From NCBI RefSeq assembly GCF_900112375.1, contig NZ_FOLS01000002.1, positions 1-64,000 of the forward strand: 64,000 nt of DNA. Direction: 5' to 3'. The position numbers were made by a program, and so were the translations under genes. This stretch comes from Pseudomonas citronellolis. GTDB lineage: Bacteria > Pseudomonadota > Gammaproteobacteria > Pseudomonadales > Pseudomonadaceae. The notes beneath the pieces are model-generated. The model had not been told where the DNA came from and searched no databases. It was given only the letters and a program-made list of their open reading frames with translations. This document shows, one piece after another, positions 50,255-60,550 of the stretch; the first letter of the stretch is position 1, and the number at the start of each line of letters is the position of its first letter.

Positions 50255-51022
50255 GTGTCGCCACTCGTCATCACCGCCCTGGTCGTCGCCGGCATCGTCA
50301 TTCTGATCGCCATCGTCTTCATCAACCAGCAGTTGGAAAACCGCAAGCTGGAGAAGGCCCGGGAGAAGGCCGACCTGCAGGATCGCTTCCGCCGCTGCGG
50401 CGCCATCGCCGAGAGCCTGCCCGGTCAGTTCATCTCCGCGGACCTCAAGCTGCTGCTCAGCCGTTTCGAACTCAGCCTGGGCGAGCGCCTGCTCAAGCTG
50501 GAAAAAACGCCCCAGGTCGCCGAGCGCGTCGCCGAACTCAACCGCCTGGTAAGCCAGGGCAGCGCCATGGAAGTGCGCAACGCCCCGCAGTTGATCCTCA
50601 CCGAAGCCAAGGCCAAGGAAGTCCGCTTCCTTTTCGAGGGCCTGCACGCCCAGATCAACCGCTTCGCCCAGGATGGCCTGCTGCCGCGCAACGACGCCCA
50701 GCGCTGGCTGAAGGAAATCCGCCACCTGCTCACCCAGCTGCATATAGAGTTCTTCACCAACATCGGCCAGCAGGCGCTGCAGCAGAACCAGCCCCGCCAG
50801 GCCCGCCTGGCCTTCGAGCGCGGCGTGCAGTACCTGCAGAAGCAGGCCGACCTCGGCCGCTACCAGGCCCAGTTGAAGCAACTGGAACAACAGCTCGAAC
50901 GCGCCAACGCCCTGGTCCTGGAAAGCAGCAAGCCCTCCGCCGAGGAAAACACCGAGCTGACCGAAGGCCTGAAGGCGCTGGACGAAGACGACATCTGGAA
51001 GAAGAAGAATCTCTACGACTGA
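50255..51022 (+). CDS. Membrane-anchored helical protein (PA2820-like), function unknown
   Basis: A 255-residue protein starting at a GTG with GGGAG upstream; the frame is open to 50102 but that region carries the tRNA promoter on the other strand. A membrane helix spans about residues 3-22 (LVITALVVAGIVILIAIVF), followed by long, charged helices (QLENRKLEKAREKADLQDRF, QAQLKQLEQQLERA) that look like coiled coil and tetratricopeptide-like helical repeats (QARLAFERGVQYLQKQ). It is anchored with a cytosolic domain. It is followed 10 bp later by a glutathione S-transferase gene. Related to uncharacterised PA2820. Confidence 0.78.
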   Translation: MSPLVITALVVAGIVILIAIVFINQQLENRKLEKAREKADLQDRFRRCGAIAESLPGQFISADLKLLLSRFELSLGERLLKLEKTPQVAERVAELNRLVSQGSAMEVRNAPQLILTEAKAKEVRFLFEGLHAQINRFAQDGLLPRNDAQRWLKEIRHLLTQLHIEFFTNIGQQALQQNQPRQARLAFERGVQYLQKQADLGRYQAQLKQLEQQLERANALVLESSKPSAEENTELTEGLKALDEDDIWKKKNLYD

Positions 51023-51032
51023 GGAGACCCGC

Positions 51033-51710
51033 ATGAGCCTGACCCTCTACGGCGCCGCCCTATCCCCCTTCGTCCGCAAGGCCCGCCTGTGCCTGGCGGA
51101 GAAGGGCCTGGACTACCAGCTGGAGAACGTCGACCCGTTCAACCAGCCGGACTGGTACGCCGACCTCAACCCGCTGCGACGCATCCCCGCCCTGCGCGAC
51201 GGCGACGTCACCCTGGCCGACTCCAGCGTCATCTGCCACTACCTGGACGACCGCGATCCCCAGGCCACGCCCCTGTGCGGCGGTAACGCCCTGGCCCGCG
51301 CGCGGATCAACTGGCTGGAAAAATACGCCGACTACGAAGTGGCGCCCCTGGCCACCTTCACCGTGTTCCGCAACCGCCTGCTCAAGCCGCTGCTGGGCAA
51401 GCCGTGCGACGAGGCGGCGGTAGAGGCCGCGCTGCAGGAGAAACTGCCGCCGCACTTCGACTACCTGGAAGGCTGCCTGGGCGGAGCCGAGTATTTCGTC
51501 GACGACCGCTTCAGCCTGGCGGACATCGCCGTGGCCAGCCAACTGGTGAACATGCGCCACGGCGGGGAAGTATTGGATGCCGGGCGCTGGCCGCGTCTGG
51601 CCGCGCACTTCCAGCGCATGCTGCAGCGCCCTGCCCTGCAAGCGGTTCTCGAGGGTGAACAGCGGGTCGTCGAGAAGATTCGCACACGCATCGCCCAGGC
51701 GCCGGCCTGA
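51033..51710 (+). CDS. Glutathione S-transferase family protein
   Basis: A 225-residue cytosolic GST. YGAALSPFVRKARLCLAEKGL holds the GSH-activating Ser region of the thioredoxin domain, NPLRRIPALRDGDVTLADSSVICHYLDD the cis-Pro and GSH-binding motif, and FSLADIAVASQLV the C-domain capping box. GAGGAG lies ahead of the ATG. Co-transcribed with the membrane protein before it. Similar to PA2821. The substrate is unknown; its neighbours suggest oxidative stress. Confidence 0.92.
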   Translation: MSLTLYGAALSPFVRKARLCLAEKGLDYQLENVDPFNQPDWYADLNPLRRIPALRDGDVTLADSSVICHYLDDRDPQATPLCGGNALARARINWLEKYADYEVAPLATFTVFRNRLLKPLLGKPCDEAAVEAALQEKLPPHFDYLEGCLGGAEYFVDDRFSLADIAVASQLVNMRHGGEVLDAGRWPRLAAHFQRMLQRPALQAVLEGEQRVVEKIRTRIAQAPA

Positions 51711-51751
51711 ATAGAAAGACGCCGTCGGTCGGAGCACGGCGTACATCCCCC

Positions 51752-52197
51752 GTAGGAGTGGACCTTGTCCGCGATAGCCGGAGGTATCGGCGCGGTTCGC
51801 GGATGAGATCCGCTCCTACGCCGCCCCACCCGCGCCATTCCCTTGTAGGAGCGCGCCCTGCGCGCGATTTCGCGGGCAGGGCCCGCTACTACAGGTGCGG
51901 GGAAACGCCGTGCCTCACGGAACGCATAGGGGCACGGAATCGAGCGAGCAGGCCTGCGGCCCCCTTACCCTAACCCTCTCCCAGAGGGAGAGGGGACCGT
52001 TCGGAGTGCGTTGGTGTTTCGGCGTTAGCCGGCTAGCACAGGGATCGCCGGCTGAAACCAGGTCTCCTCTCGGCACGGATTAGCCCCCTCTCCCTCCGGG
52101 AGAGGGCTGGGGTGAGGGGAAAGCCCGAGCACCGACGTCATTCCCCTGTAGGAGCGCGCCCTGCGCGCGATTTCGCGGGCAGGGCCCGCTCCTACAA
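51752..52197. repeat. Composite palindromic repeats after the GST gene
   Basis: The gap of about 495 bp holds repeats only. A 142-bp two-palindrome unit lies at 51752-51893, with the same 93-bp offset as at 21365 and 31808. From about 51906 to 52123 comes the CTCTCCC/GGGAGAGG composite, inverted relative to 5385 and 24238, with GTTAGCCGGCTAGCAC in the middle. A further GTAGGAGCGCGCC palindrome lies at 52148-52197, touching the next stop codon. Confidence 0.88.
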
Positions 52198-52205
52198 TTC
52201 GTGCC

Positions 52206-52688
52206 TCAGCAATCGGTCAGGCGCAGGAAGATCTCGGCCAGGCGCTCGATGCCGGCCTGGTCCTCGGCGCTGAAGCGGCCGATGCTCGGGCTGTCCAGAT
52301 CGAGCACGCCGATCAGCCGGCCGTCCTTGACCAGCGGCACCACCAGCTCGCTGTTGGAGGCACTGTCGCAGGCGATGTGCCCGGGGAAGGCGTGCACGTC
52401 TTCCACCCGCTGCGTCTGGCGGGTGCGCGCCGCGGCGCCGCACACACCCTTGGCGAAGGGAATACGCACGCAGGCCACCTTGCCCTGGAACGGGCCCAGC
52501 ACCAGTTCCTCGTCCTTGTTCAGGTAGAAACCGGCCCAGTTCAGGTCGCCCAGTTCGTGGAACAGCAAGGCGGCGAACTGCGAGGCGTTGGCGATGAAGT
52601 CGCGCTCGTCGGCGAACAGCGCTTCGGCCTGCGCCGCCAGCAGCGCGTAGCCACCCAGCCCGGCGCCGGTCTGTTGCAGGTCGATCAT
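52206..52688 (-). CDS. Free methionine-(R)-sulfoxide reductase (GAF domain)
   Basis: A 160-residue cytosolic GAF-fold enzyme that reduces free L-methionine-(R)-sulfoxide with thioredoxin. The three conserved Cys are at 73, 83 and 107 (VACVRIPFAKGVCG and HIACDSASNSE), as in the E. coli YebR/fRMsr enzyme. LVLGPFQGKVACVRIP is diagnostic. AAGGAGAAG precedes the ATG, which overlaps the stop codon of the DUF815 gene by ATGA, so the pair is translationally coupled. It is close to msrB, which repairs protein-bound methionine sulfoxide. Confidence 0.93.
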   Translation of the reverse strand: MIDLQQTGAGLGGYALLAAQAEALFADERDFIANASQFAALLFHELGDLNWAGFYLNKDEELVLGPFQGKVACVRIPFAKGVCGAAARTRQTQRVEDVHAFPGHIACDSASNSELVVPLVKDGRLIGVLDLDSPSIGRFSAEDQAGIERLAEIFLRLTDC

Positions 52689-53626
52689 GGTTCTTCTCCT
52701 TCGAGCAATTGACGGCCCACCCACTGGCGGGCGAATTGATAGGCGCAGCGGCCGTTGCGGTTGCCGCGGCCGAGGGCCCAGCGGATGGCTTCCTTCTCCA
52801 GCGGCTCGTCCCAGGTGAAGGCCAGCCCCGAACGGCCGGCCAGCACTTCCACCCAGTGCCGCACCACGTCCAGGAAGTGCTCCTGGGTGAAGGGGTAGAA
52901 CGACAGCCACAGGCCGAAACGGTCGGACAGGGCGATCTTGTCCTCCACCGCCTCGCTGGGGTGCAGCTCGCCGTCGACCATCTTCCAGTTCTCGTTGTCG
53001 CTCTGCTTCTCCGAGACCAGGTGGCGGCGGTTCGAGGTGGCGTACAGCAGGACGTTGTCCGGAGCCTGCTCCAGCGAGCCGTCGAGCACGCTCTTGAGCA
53101 CCCGGTAGTCGCCCTCGCCGGCGTCGAACGAGAGGTCGTCGCAGAACAGCACGAAGCGCTGCGGCAGGCCGTGCAACTGCTCCACCACCCGCGGCAGGTC
53201 GGCCAGGTGGTCGCGCTCGATCTCGATCAGGCGCAGGCCGTCGCCGGCCAGCTCGGCCAGCAGCGCGCGCACCAGCGAGGACTTGCCGGTGCCGCGAGCG
53301 CCCCACAGCAAGGCGTGGTTGGCCGGCCTGCCGGCGACGAACTGGCGGGTGTTGCGGGCCAGTTGTTCGCGCTGCTTGTCGACGCCGAGCAGGTCGTCCA
53401 GGCGCAGGTCGAGGCTCACCTGCAGCGCCTGCAGGTAGCCGCTGCGGCCATCGCGGTGCCAGCGGGCGGCCAGGCAGCGCTGCCAGTCGATGGGCTCGCG
53501 CAGCGCCGGGAGCAACGGCTCCAGCCGGGCCAGCACGCTTTCGGCGCGGGCCAGGAAATCATTCAGACGGGAATCCACGGCTTTCTCCCAGGGATCTTCA
53601 GCGTACGGAGGCTGAGGTTCGGTCAT
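52685..53626 (-). CDS. DUF815 family AAA-type ATP-binding protein
   Basis: A 313-residue cytosolic P-loop protein. Walker A GARGTGKSS is at 109-117, Walker B LFCDDLSF at about 160, and YATSNRRHLVSE is the sensor I / arginine-rich segment typical of DUF815. The N-terminal 100 residues are helical. The family is found across proteobacteria; its role is not settled. First gene in the pair with free methionine sulfoxide reductase; it is divergent from sagS with 93 bp between starts. Equivalent to PA2823. Confidence 0.9.
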   Translation of the reverse strand: MTEPQPPYAEDPWEKAVDSRLNDFLARAESVLARLEPLLPALREPIDWQRCLAARWHRDGRSGYLQALQVSLDLRLDDLLGVDKQREQLARNTRQFVAGRPANHALLWGARGTGKSSLVRALLAELAGDGLRLIEIERDHLADLPRVVEQLHGLPQRFVLFCDDLSFDAGEGDYRVLKSVLDGSLEQAPDNVLLYATSNRRHLVSEKQSDNENWKMVDGELHPSEAVEDKIALSDRFGLWLSFYPFTQEHFLDVVRHWVEVLAGRSGLAFTWDEPLEKEAIRWALGRGNRNGRCAYQFARQWVGRQLLEGEEP

Positions 53627-53719
53627 GTCACATGGATGGCATCGCCTCTGCCGACAGCCTGCCGGCTTGGGCTATGCTACGCGCCTGGAAAGCATTCTCG
53701 AGGCGAAGTACCGCACCTC

Positions 53720-56044
<2,325 letters not shown>

Positions 56045-56057
56045 GGCCGGCGGCGCC

Positions 56058-56525
56058 TTACGGCTCCAGCGCCAGCAGTTGCCCGAGCAGGTCGTCCAGG
56101 CGTCCGCGCAGCTCATCCATCGCATTGAGGTCCAGGCCGCTGGCACACAGCAGCGCCTCGCGCAGCGGCGCCACCTTCTCGCGCAAGGCAATGCCCTCCC
56201 CGCTCAGGCCCAGGTGCACCTCGCGCTCGTCCTGCCGCGCCCGCCGGCGCTGCACCAGGCCGAGCTGCTCCAGGCGCTTGAGCAGCGGCGTCAGGGTGCC
56301 GGAGTCGAGCATCAGGCGTTCGCCCAGGGCCTTCACGGTCGGCTGCGCGGGCGGTTTGTCCTGCCATTCCCACAGCACCAGCATCACCAGGTACTGCGGG
56401 TAGGTCAGGCCGAGCGCATCGAGCATCGGCCGGTAGCCGCGGATGATCGCCCGCGAGGCGGCGTACAGGCGGAAGCACAACTGGTTGTCCAGCAGCAGCG
56501 CCTGTTCCGGTTCACGGCGGCTCAT
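56058..56525 (-). CDS. ospR: MarR-family redox regulator OspR
   Basis: A 155-residue repressor of the OhrR/OspR branch. The sensing Cys is Cys17 (NQLCFRLYAAS), followed by TYPQYLVMLVLWE and the winged HTH LGERLMLDSGTLTPLLKRLEQLGLV, with RARQDEREVHL in the wing. A second Cys, Cys127 (ALLCASG), could form the partner for disulfide control. Its ATG overlaps the gpx stop codon in ATGA, so it is the second gene of the gpx-ospR operon and likely autoregulates it through the dyads at 57048-57068. Confidence 0.94.
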   Translation of the reverse strand: MSRREPEQALLLDNQLCFRLYAASRAIIRGYRPMLDALGLTYPQYLVMLVLWEWQDKPPAQPTVKALGERLMLDSGTLTPLLKRLEQLGLVQRRRARQDEREVHLGLSGEGIALREKVAPLREALLCASGLDLNAMDELRGRLDDLLGQLLALEP

Positions 56526-57007
56526 CGCAGCAGCGCTTCGATCTCGGCGGCGAGTTCCTCCGGCTTGGTCAGCGGGGCGAAGCGCTTGACCTGGCTGCCG
56601 TCGCGGCTGACCAGGAACTTGGTGAAGTTCCACTTGATGCCCTGGCTGCCCAGCACGCCCGGCGCGCGCTTCTTCAACTGCACGTAGAGCGGGTGGGCGC
56701 CGGCGCCGTTGACGTCGATCTTCTTGAACAGCGGGAAGCTGACGCCGAAGTTCAGCTCGCAGAACTGCGAGATCTCGCCTTCGTCGCCCGGCTCCTGCTT
56801 GCCGAACTGGTTGCAGGGGAAGCCCAGCACCACCAGGCCCTTGTCGCGGTACTTCTCCCACAGCGCCTCCAGGCCCTTGTACTGCGGGGTGAAGCCACAC
56901 TGGCTGGCGGTGTTCACCACCAGCAGGGCCTTGCCGCCGAAATCGGCCAGGGTCTTCTGCTCGCCCTTGATGGTCGTGCAGGGGATATCCAGCAATGCGT
57001 CGCTCAT
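56522..57007 (-). CDS. Glutathione peroxidase, Cys type
   Basis: A 161-residue thioredoxin-fold peroxidase that reduces hydrogen or organic peroxides. The active Cys37 is in NTASQCGFTPQY, the Gln in NQFGKQEP, and the Trp in IKWNFTKF, giving the family tetrad. Bacterial Cys forms usually take electrons from thioredoxin. The start at 57007 is supported by the family length. It is co-transcribed with ospR and its promoter lies in the palindromes upstream. Equivalent of PA2826. Confidence 0.95.
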   Translation of the reverse strand: MSDALLDIPCTTIKGEQKTLADFGGKALLVVNTASQCGFTPQYKGLEALWEKYRDKGLVVLGFPCNQFGKQEPGDEGEISQFCELNFGVSFPLFKKIDVNGAGAHPLYVQLKKRAPGVLGSQGIKWNFTKFLVSRDGSQVKRFAPLTKPEELAAEIEALLR

Positions 57008-57037
57008 GGAACCGGCTCCAGGAAAGTGGGAGCGATC

Positions 57038-57068
57038 AAGATAGCCCGCAATTAAATTGCACACAATT
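57038..57068 (-). promoter_or_regulatory. gpx-ospR promoter with overlapping MarR-type operators
   Basis: On the minus strand a -35-like TTGTGT (57061-57066) and a -10-like TATCTT (57038-57043) are 17 bp apart. Two dyads lie over the -35 and spacer: GCAATT-A-AATTGC at 57048-57060 and AATTG-CACA-CAATT at 57055-57068. These resemble OhrR/OspR operators, so bound OspR would block RNA polymerase until oxidised. Confidence 0.75.
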
Positions 57069-57079
57069 TATTTATATCG

Positions 57080-57110
57080 AAAAAAGGCCCGCCGACGACC
57101 GGCGGGCCTT
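57080..57110 (-). terminator. Rho-independent terminator after msrB
   Basis: AAGGCCCGCCG pairs with CGGCGGGCCTT around a short loop, followed on the minus strand by TTTTTT. It begins about 8 bp past the msrB stop codon and insulates gpx from msrB. Confidence 0.9.
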
Positions 57111-57117
57111 GCGTCAC

Positions 57118-57519
57118 TCAAGCCCCGTCGCGCGGCACCAGCTTCAGCGACGCCGAGTTGATGCAGTAGCGCAGCCCGGTCGGCCGCGGCCCGTCGGGGA
57201 ACACGTGGCCCAGGTGGGCTTCGCAGGCTGCGCAGCGCACCTCGATGCGGTGCATGCCATGGCTGAAGTCTTCCAGCTCGGCGATGGCCTGCTTCGACAC
57301 CGGCTGGAAGTAGCTCGGCCAGCCGCTGCCGGAATCGTACTTGGCGTCCGAGTCGAACAGCGCCGCGCCGCAGCACACGCAGTGGTAGATGCCGGGGGTC
57401 TTGGTCGCGTAGTACTCGCCGGTGAAGGCACGCTCGGTGCCGCCCAGGCGGCAGATGTGGAACTGCTGTTCGTCGAGCTCCTCGCGCCAGCTTTCCAGGG
57501 GCTTCTCGATCTTTTCCAT
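57118..57519 (-). CDS. msrB: Peptide methionine-(R)-sulfoxide reductase
   Basis: A 133-residue enzyme that repairs oxidised methionine in proteins. The structural zinc site is formed by Cys47/Cys50 (HCVCCG) and Cys96/Cys99 ([10 protein letters not shown]); the catalytic Cys119 lies in [17 protein letters not shown] is the substrate loop. The start at 57519 has GAGGTA upstream and gives the standard length without signal peptide, so it is cytosolic. A terminator-like hairpin stands 20 bp upstream in the leader, suggesting attenuation. Confidence 0.96.
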   Translation of the reverse strand: MEKIEKPLESWREELDEQQFHICRLGGTERAFTGEYYATKTPGIYHCVCCGAALFDSDAKYDSGSGWPSYFQPVSKQAIAELEDFSHGMHRIEVRCAACEAHLGHVFPDGPRPTGLRYCINSASLKLVPRDGA

Positions 57520-57539
57520 CGCTGTACCTCGCAAGCTTG

Positions 57540-57577
57540 AAAAAAGCCCGTCCGCGCCCTTTCGCGGGAAACGGGCC
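57540..57577 (-). promoter_or_regulatory. Terminator-like hairpin in the msrB leader (possible attenuator)
   Basis: On the minus strand GCCCGT (57577-57572) pairs with ACGGGC (57552-57547), with an inner CCGCG/CGCGG pair, and is followed by TTTTTTT (57546-57540). It ends 20 bp before the msrB ATG. It could end an upstream transcript or act as an attenuator. Confidence 0.55.
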
Positions 57578-57641
57578 GCACGTATGATGCGTGACGTCAT
57601 CGTTGGATGCAGAATCTGCCGCACAAGGGATCATTGACGAT

Positions 57642-57668
57642 AAAAAAGCCTTTTTATGGGCTTTTTTT
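57642..57668. terminator. Bidirectional terminator upstream of alaA, with no gene before it
   Basis: AAAAAGCC and GGCTTTTT form an 8-bp stem around TTTTTATG, with seven T on the + strand and six on the minus strand. It lies in the divergent gap between msrB and alaA, so it does not end a known gene; a short transcript from about 57560-57640 would be ended here. Confidence 0.6.
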
Positions 57669-57821
57669 CGTTCGTTTCTCCGTTAACCAGGCGTTTTTTC
57701 AGTTTCACCGCCAGGACGCGCGACATTCCGCACCTCGTATAGACGCCAGTCTGTCACCCGCGTTACAGCCTGCCAAGCCAGGGCCGGAGCGCGGGAACCT
57801 TCATTTCGGGAACGCCACATC

Positions 57822-59033
57822 ATGCAGGTCAGCAAATCGAACAAGCTCGCCAACGTCTGCTACGACATCCGCGGGCCGGTGCTCAAGCACGCCAAACGCC
57901 TGGAAGAGGAAGGCCATCGCATCCTCAAGCTGAACATCGGCAACCCGGCGCCGTTCGGTTTCGAAGCCCCTGACGAAATCCTCCAGGACGTCATCCGCAA
58001 CCTGCCCACGGCCCAGGGCTACAGCGACTCCAAGGGCCTGTTCAGCGCGCGCAAGGCGGTGATGCAGTATTACCAGCAGAAGCAGGTGGAAGGCGTCGGC
58101 ATCGAGGACATCTACCTGGGCAACGGCGTCTCCGAGCTGATCGTCATGGCCCTGCAGGCGCTGCTCAACAACGGCGACGAGGTGCTGATCCCGGCGCCCG
58201 ACTACCCGCTGTGGACCGCCTCGGTGTCGCTGGCCGGCGGCAAGCCGGTGCATTACCTGTGCGACGAGCAGTCCAACTGGTTCCCCGACATCGCCGACAT
58301 GAAGGCGAAGATCACCAGCAACACCAAGGCGCTGGTGCTGATCAACCCGAACAACCCCACCGGCGCGGTCTACTCGAAGGAAGTGCTGCTGGACATCGTC
58401 GAACTGGCGCGCCAGCACAACCTGGTGATCTTCTCCGACGAGATCTACGACAAGATCCTCTACGACGAGGCCGTGCACATCTCCACCGCCTCCCTGGCGC
58501 CGGACGTGCTCTGCCTGACCTTCAACGGCCTGTCCAAGGCCTACCGGGTGGCCGGCTTCCGCTCCGGCTGGATCGCCATCTCCGGGCCCAAGCACAAGGC
58601 CCAGAGCTACATCGAGGGCCTGGACATCCTGGCCAACATGCGCCTGTGCGCCAACGTGCCGAGCCAGCACGCGATCCAGACCGCCCTGGGCGGCTACCAG
58701 AGCATCAACGACCTGGTGCTGCCCGGCGGCCGCCTGCTGGAACAGCGCAACCGCGCCTGGGAGCTGCTCAACGACATCCCCGGGGTCAGCTGCGTCAAGC
58801 CCATGGGCGCGCTCTACGCCTTCCCGCGCATCGACCCCAAGGTCTGCCCGATCCACAACGACGAGAAGTTCGTCCTCGACCTGCTGCTTTCCGAAAAGCT
58901 GCTGATCGTCCAGGGCACCGCCTTCAACTGGCCGTGGCCGGACCATTTCCGCGTGGTCACCCTGCCCCGCGTCGACGACCTGGAGCAGGCCATCGGACGC
59001 ATCGGCAGCTTCCTCGGCAGCTATCGTCAGTAA
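57822..59033 (+). CDS. alaA: Pyruvate-using alanine aminotransferase AlaA
   Basis: A 403-residue PLP enzyme of fold type I, making alanine from pyruvate and glutamate. The N-terminus KSNKLANVCYDIRGPVLKHA and GNPAPFGFEAPDEI are typical of AlaA/YfbQ. The PLP Lys239 lies in FNGLSKAYRVAGFRSGW, and the phosphate-binding and Asp residues follow the NPNNPTGAVY segment. P. aeruginosa PA2828 is the same. The next gene starts two bases after its stop, forming an operon. Confidence 0.95.
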   Translation: MQVSKSNKLANVCYDIRGPVLKHAKRLEEEGHRILKLNIGNPAPFGFEAPDEILQDVIRNLPTAQGYSDSKGLFSARKAVMQYYQQKQVEGVGIEDIYLGNGVSELIVMALQALLNNGDEVLIPAPDYPLWTASVSLAGGKPVHYLCDEQSNWFPDIADMKAKITSNTKALVLINPNNPTGAVYSKEVLLDIVELARQHNLVIFSDEIYDKILYDEAVHISTASLAPDVLCLTFNGLSKAYRVAGFRSGWIAISGPKHKAQSYIEGLDILANMRLCANVPSQHAIQTALGGYQSINDLVLPGGRLLEQRNRAWELLNDIPGVSCVKPMGALYAFPRIDPKVCPIHNDEKFVLDLLLSEKLLIVQGTAFNWPWPDHFRVVTLPRVDDLEQAIGRIGSFLGSYRQ

Positions 59034-59035
59034 CC

Positions 59036-59479
59036 ATGGACCTGCAGATAGACGACTTCTACAAGGACGCCGCCGCTGGGATGCTCCTGCTCTACCAGGC
59101 CTTCCCGCGCAAGATCGCCCTGTACGTGGAAGACCTCATCGGCCGTGAGGAGCACGACGAGTTCGGCCTGCCCAGCAAGCGTCACCAGGCCTGCCTGGGC
59201 GCGCTGCTGTGGCTGGCCGAGGAAGGCTACCTGCGCTACGACAGTTGCATCCGCCACGAAGCCCTGGACCAGGCCGTGCTCAGCGAAAAAGGCTTCCTGC
59301 GCCTGAGCCGCGCCCTGCCCCACGGCGCCGACGACGCGCAACTGCCCGCCAGCGTGCGGCGCCAGCAGGCCACCCTCGCGCAGCAACTGCGCGACGCGCT
59401 GGCCGATGCGCACAGCGAACGCATCTCGCGCCTGGCCCGGCTACTCTTCGAATGTGCTGGCGTGGAAAAAGAGACATAG
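59036..59479 (+). CDS. Conserved protein of unknown function downstream of alaA
   Basis: A 147-residue soluble protein, beginning two bases after the alaA stop. It is helical with a possible winged-helix-like first half (YKDAAAGMLLLYQAFPRKIALYVEDLIG; LGALLWLAEEGYLRYDS; LSEKGFLRLSRALP). The first half resembles a small DNA-binding domain, but no family can be named. Its position after alaA is the same as PA2829. No signal peptide or membrane segment. Confidence 0.8.
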   Translation: MDLQIDDFYKDAAAGMLLLYQAFPRKIALYVEDLIGREEHDEFGLPSKRHQACLGALLWLAEEGYLRYDSCIRHEALDQAVLSEKGFLRLSRALPHGADDAQLPASVRRQQATLAQQLRDALADAHSERISRLARLLFECAGVEKET

Positions 59480-59497
59480 TTTGAAATAGTCCCCACG

Positions 59498-59526
59498 TTG
59501 AATCGCCTAGGGGCCGACCGTATATA
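59498..59526 (+). promoter_or_regulatory. Promoter of htpX
   Basis: TTGAAT (59498-59503) and TATATA (59521-59526) are exactly 17 bp apart, a strong sigma-70 promoter about 98 bp before the htpX start. The -35 region GTTGAATCGC also resembles the sigma-32 -35 box, so heat-shock control is possible. Confidence 0.75.
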
Positions 59527-59623
59527 CCCCGCATAATCCAGCCCGGCCCCGGAGCGCGCACGCCCGGGGCACCGGCGCGCCCCTGCGCGCCGTGCGCCCA
59601 AGTCGCGAGGAGAAGTCTTACCC

Positions 59624-60511
59624 ATGATGCGCATCCTGCTGTTCCTGGCCACCAACCTGGCGGTCGTGCTCGTCGCCAGCATCACCCTGAGCCTGCTCGG
59701 CTTCAACGGGGTCATGGCCGCCAACGGCGTCGACCTCAACCTGCAAGCGCTGCTGGTCTACTGTGCCGTCTTCGGCTTCGCCGGCTCGATCATCTCGCTG
59801 TTCCTGTCCAAGTGGATGGCCAAGACCACCACCGGCACGGAAATCATCAGCCAGCCGCGCACCCGCCACGAGCAGTGGCTGCTGCAGACCGTCGAGCAGC
59901 TCTCGCGCGAAGCCGGCATCAAGATGCCCGAGGTGGGGATCTTCCCGGCCTACGAGGCCAACGCCTTCGCCACCGGCTGGAACCGCAACGACGCCCTGGT
60001 GGCCGTCAGCCAGGGCCTGCTCGAGCGCTTCTCGCCGGATGAAGTGCGCGCGGTGCTCGCCCACGAGATCGGTCACGTGGCCAATGGCGACATGGTCACC
60101 CTGGCGCTGATCCAGGGCGTGGTGAACACCTTCGTCATGTTCTTCGCGCGCATCTTCGGCAACTTCGTCGACAAGGCGGTGTTCAAGACCGAGGAAGGCC
60201 GCGGCCCGGCCTACTACATCGCGACCATAGTCGCGGAACTGGTGCTGGGCATCCTCGCCAGCATCATCGTCATGTGGTTCTCGCGCCGCCGCGAGTTCCG
60301 CGCCGACGCCGCCGGCGCCCACCTGGCCGGCAGCAATGCGATGATCGCCGCGCTGCAGCGCCTGCGCGCCGAGCAGGGCGTGCCGGTGCACATGCCCGAC
60401 AGCCTGACCGCCTTCGGCATCAACGGCGGCCTCAAGCACGGCCTCGCCGGCCTGTTCATGAGCCACCCGCCGTTGGAAGAACGCATCGAGGCGCTGCGCA
60501 ACGCGCGCTGA
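59624..60511 (+). CDS. htpX: Membrane protease HtpX
   Basis: A 295-residue inner-membrane zinc protease of family M48 that degrades misfolded membrane proteins with FtsH. Two N-terminal helices ([17 protein letters not shown] and [19 protein letters not shown]) are followed by HEIGH at 147-151 with the C-terminal Glu ligand in [14 protein letters not shown]. The last segment [20 protein letters not shown] is conserved. GAGGAGAAG precedes the ATG. It is the second M48 enzyme of this window. A terminator shared with tpm follows. Confidence 0.97.
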   Translation: MMRILLFLATNLAVVLVASITLSLLGFNGVMAANGVDLNLQALLVYCAVFGFAGSIISLFLSKWMAKTTTGTEIISQPRTRHEQWLLQTVEQLSREAGIKMPEVGIFPAYEANAFATGWNRNDALVAVSQGLLERFSPDEVRAVLAHEIGHVANGDMVTLALIQGVVNTFVMFFARIFGNFVDKAVFKTEEGRGPAYYIATIVAELVLGILASIIVMWFSRRREFRADAAGAHLAGSNAMIAALQRLRAEQGVPVHMPDSLTAFGINGGLKHGLAGLFMSHPPLEERIEALRNAR

Positions 60512-60517
60512 TGAAAC

Positions 60518-60550
60518 AAGGGCGGCCCCAGGGCCGCCCTTCTTCTTTCA
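60518..60550. terminator. Bidirectional terminator between htpX and tpm
   Basis: AAGGGCGGCC and GGCCGCCCTT form a 10-bp stem around four bases, then TCTTCTTTC on the + strand. It serves htpX and, more weakly, tpm, whose stop codon lies inside its downstream tail. Confidence 0.85.

Noticed and set aside
57607-57933. Open frame of 108 codons across the alaA leader
   Set aside because: It runs through a terminator hairpin and into alaA in another frame; no ribosome-binding site or similarity.
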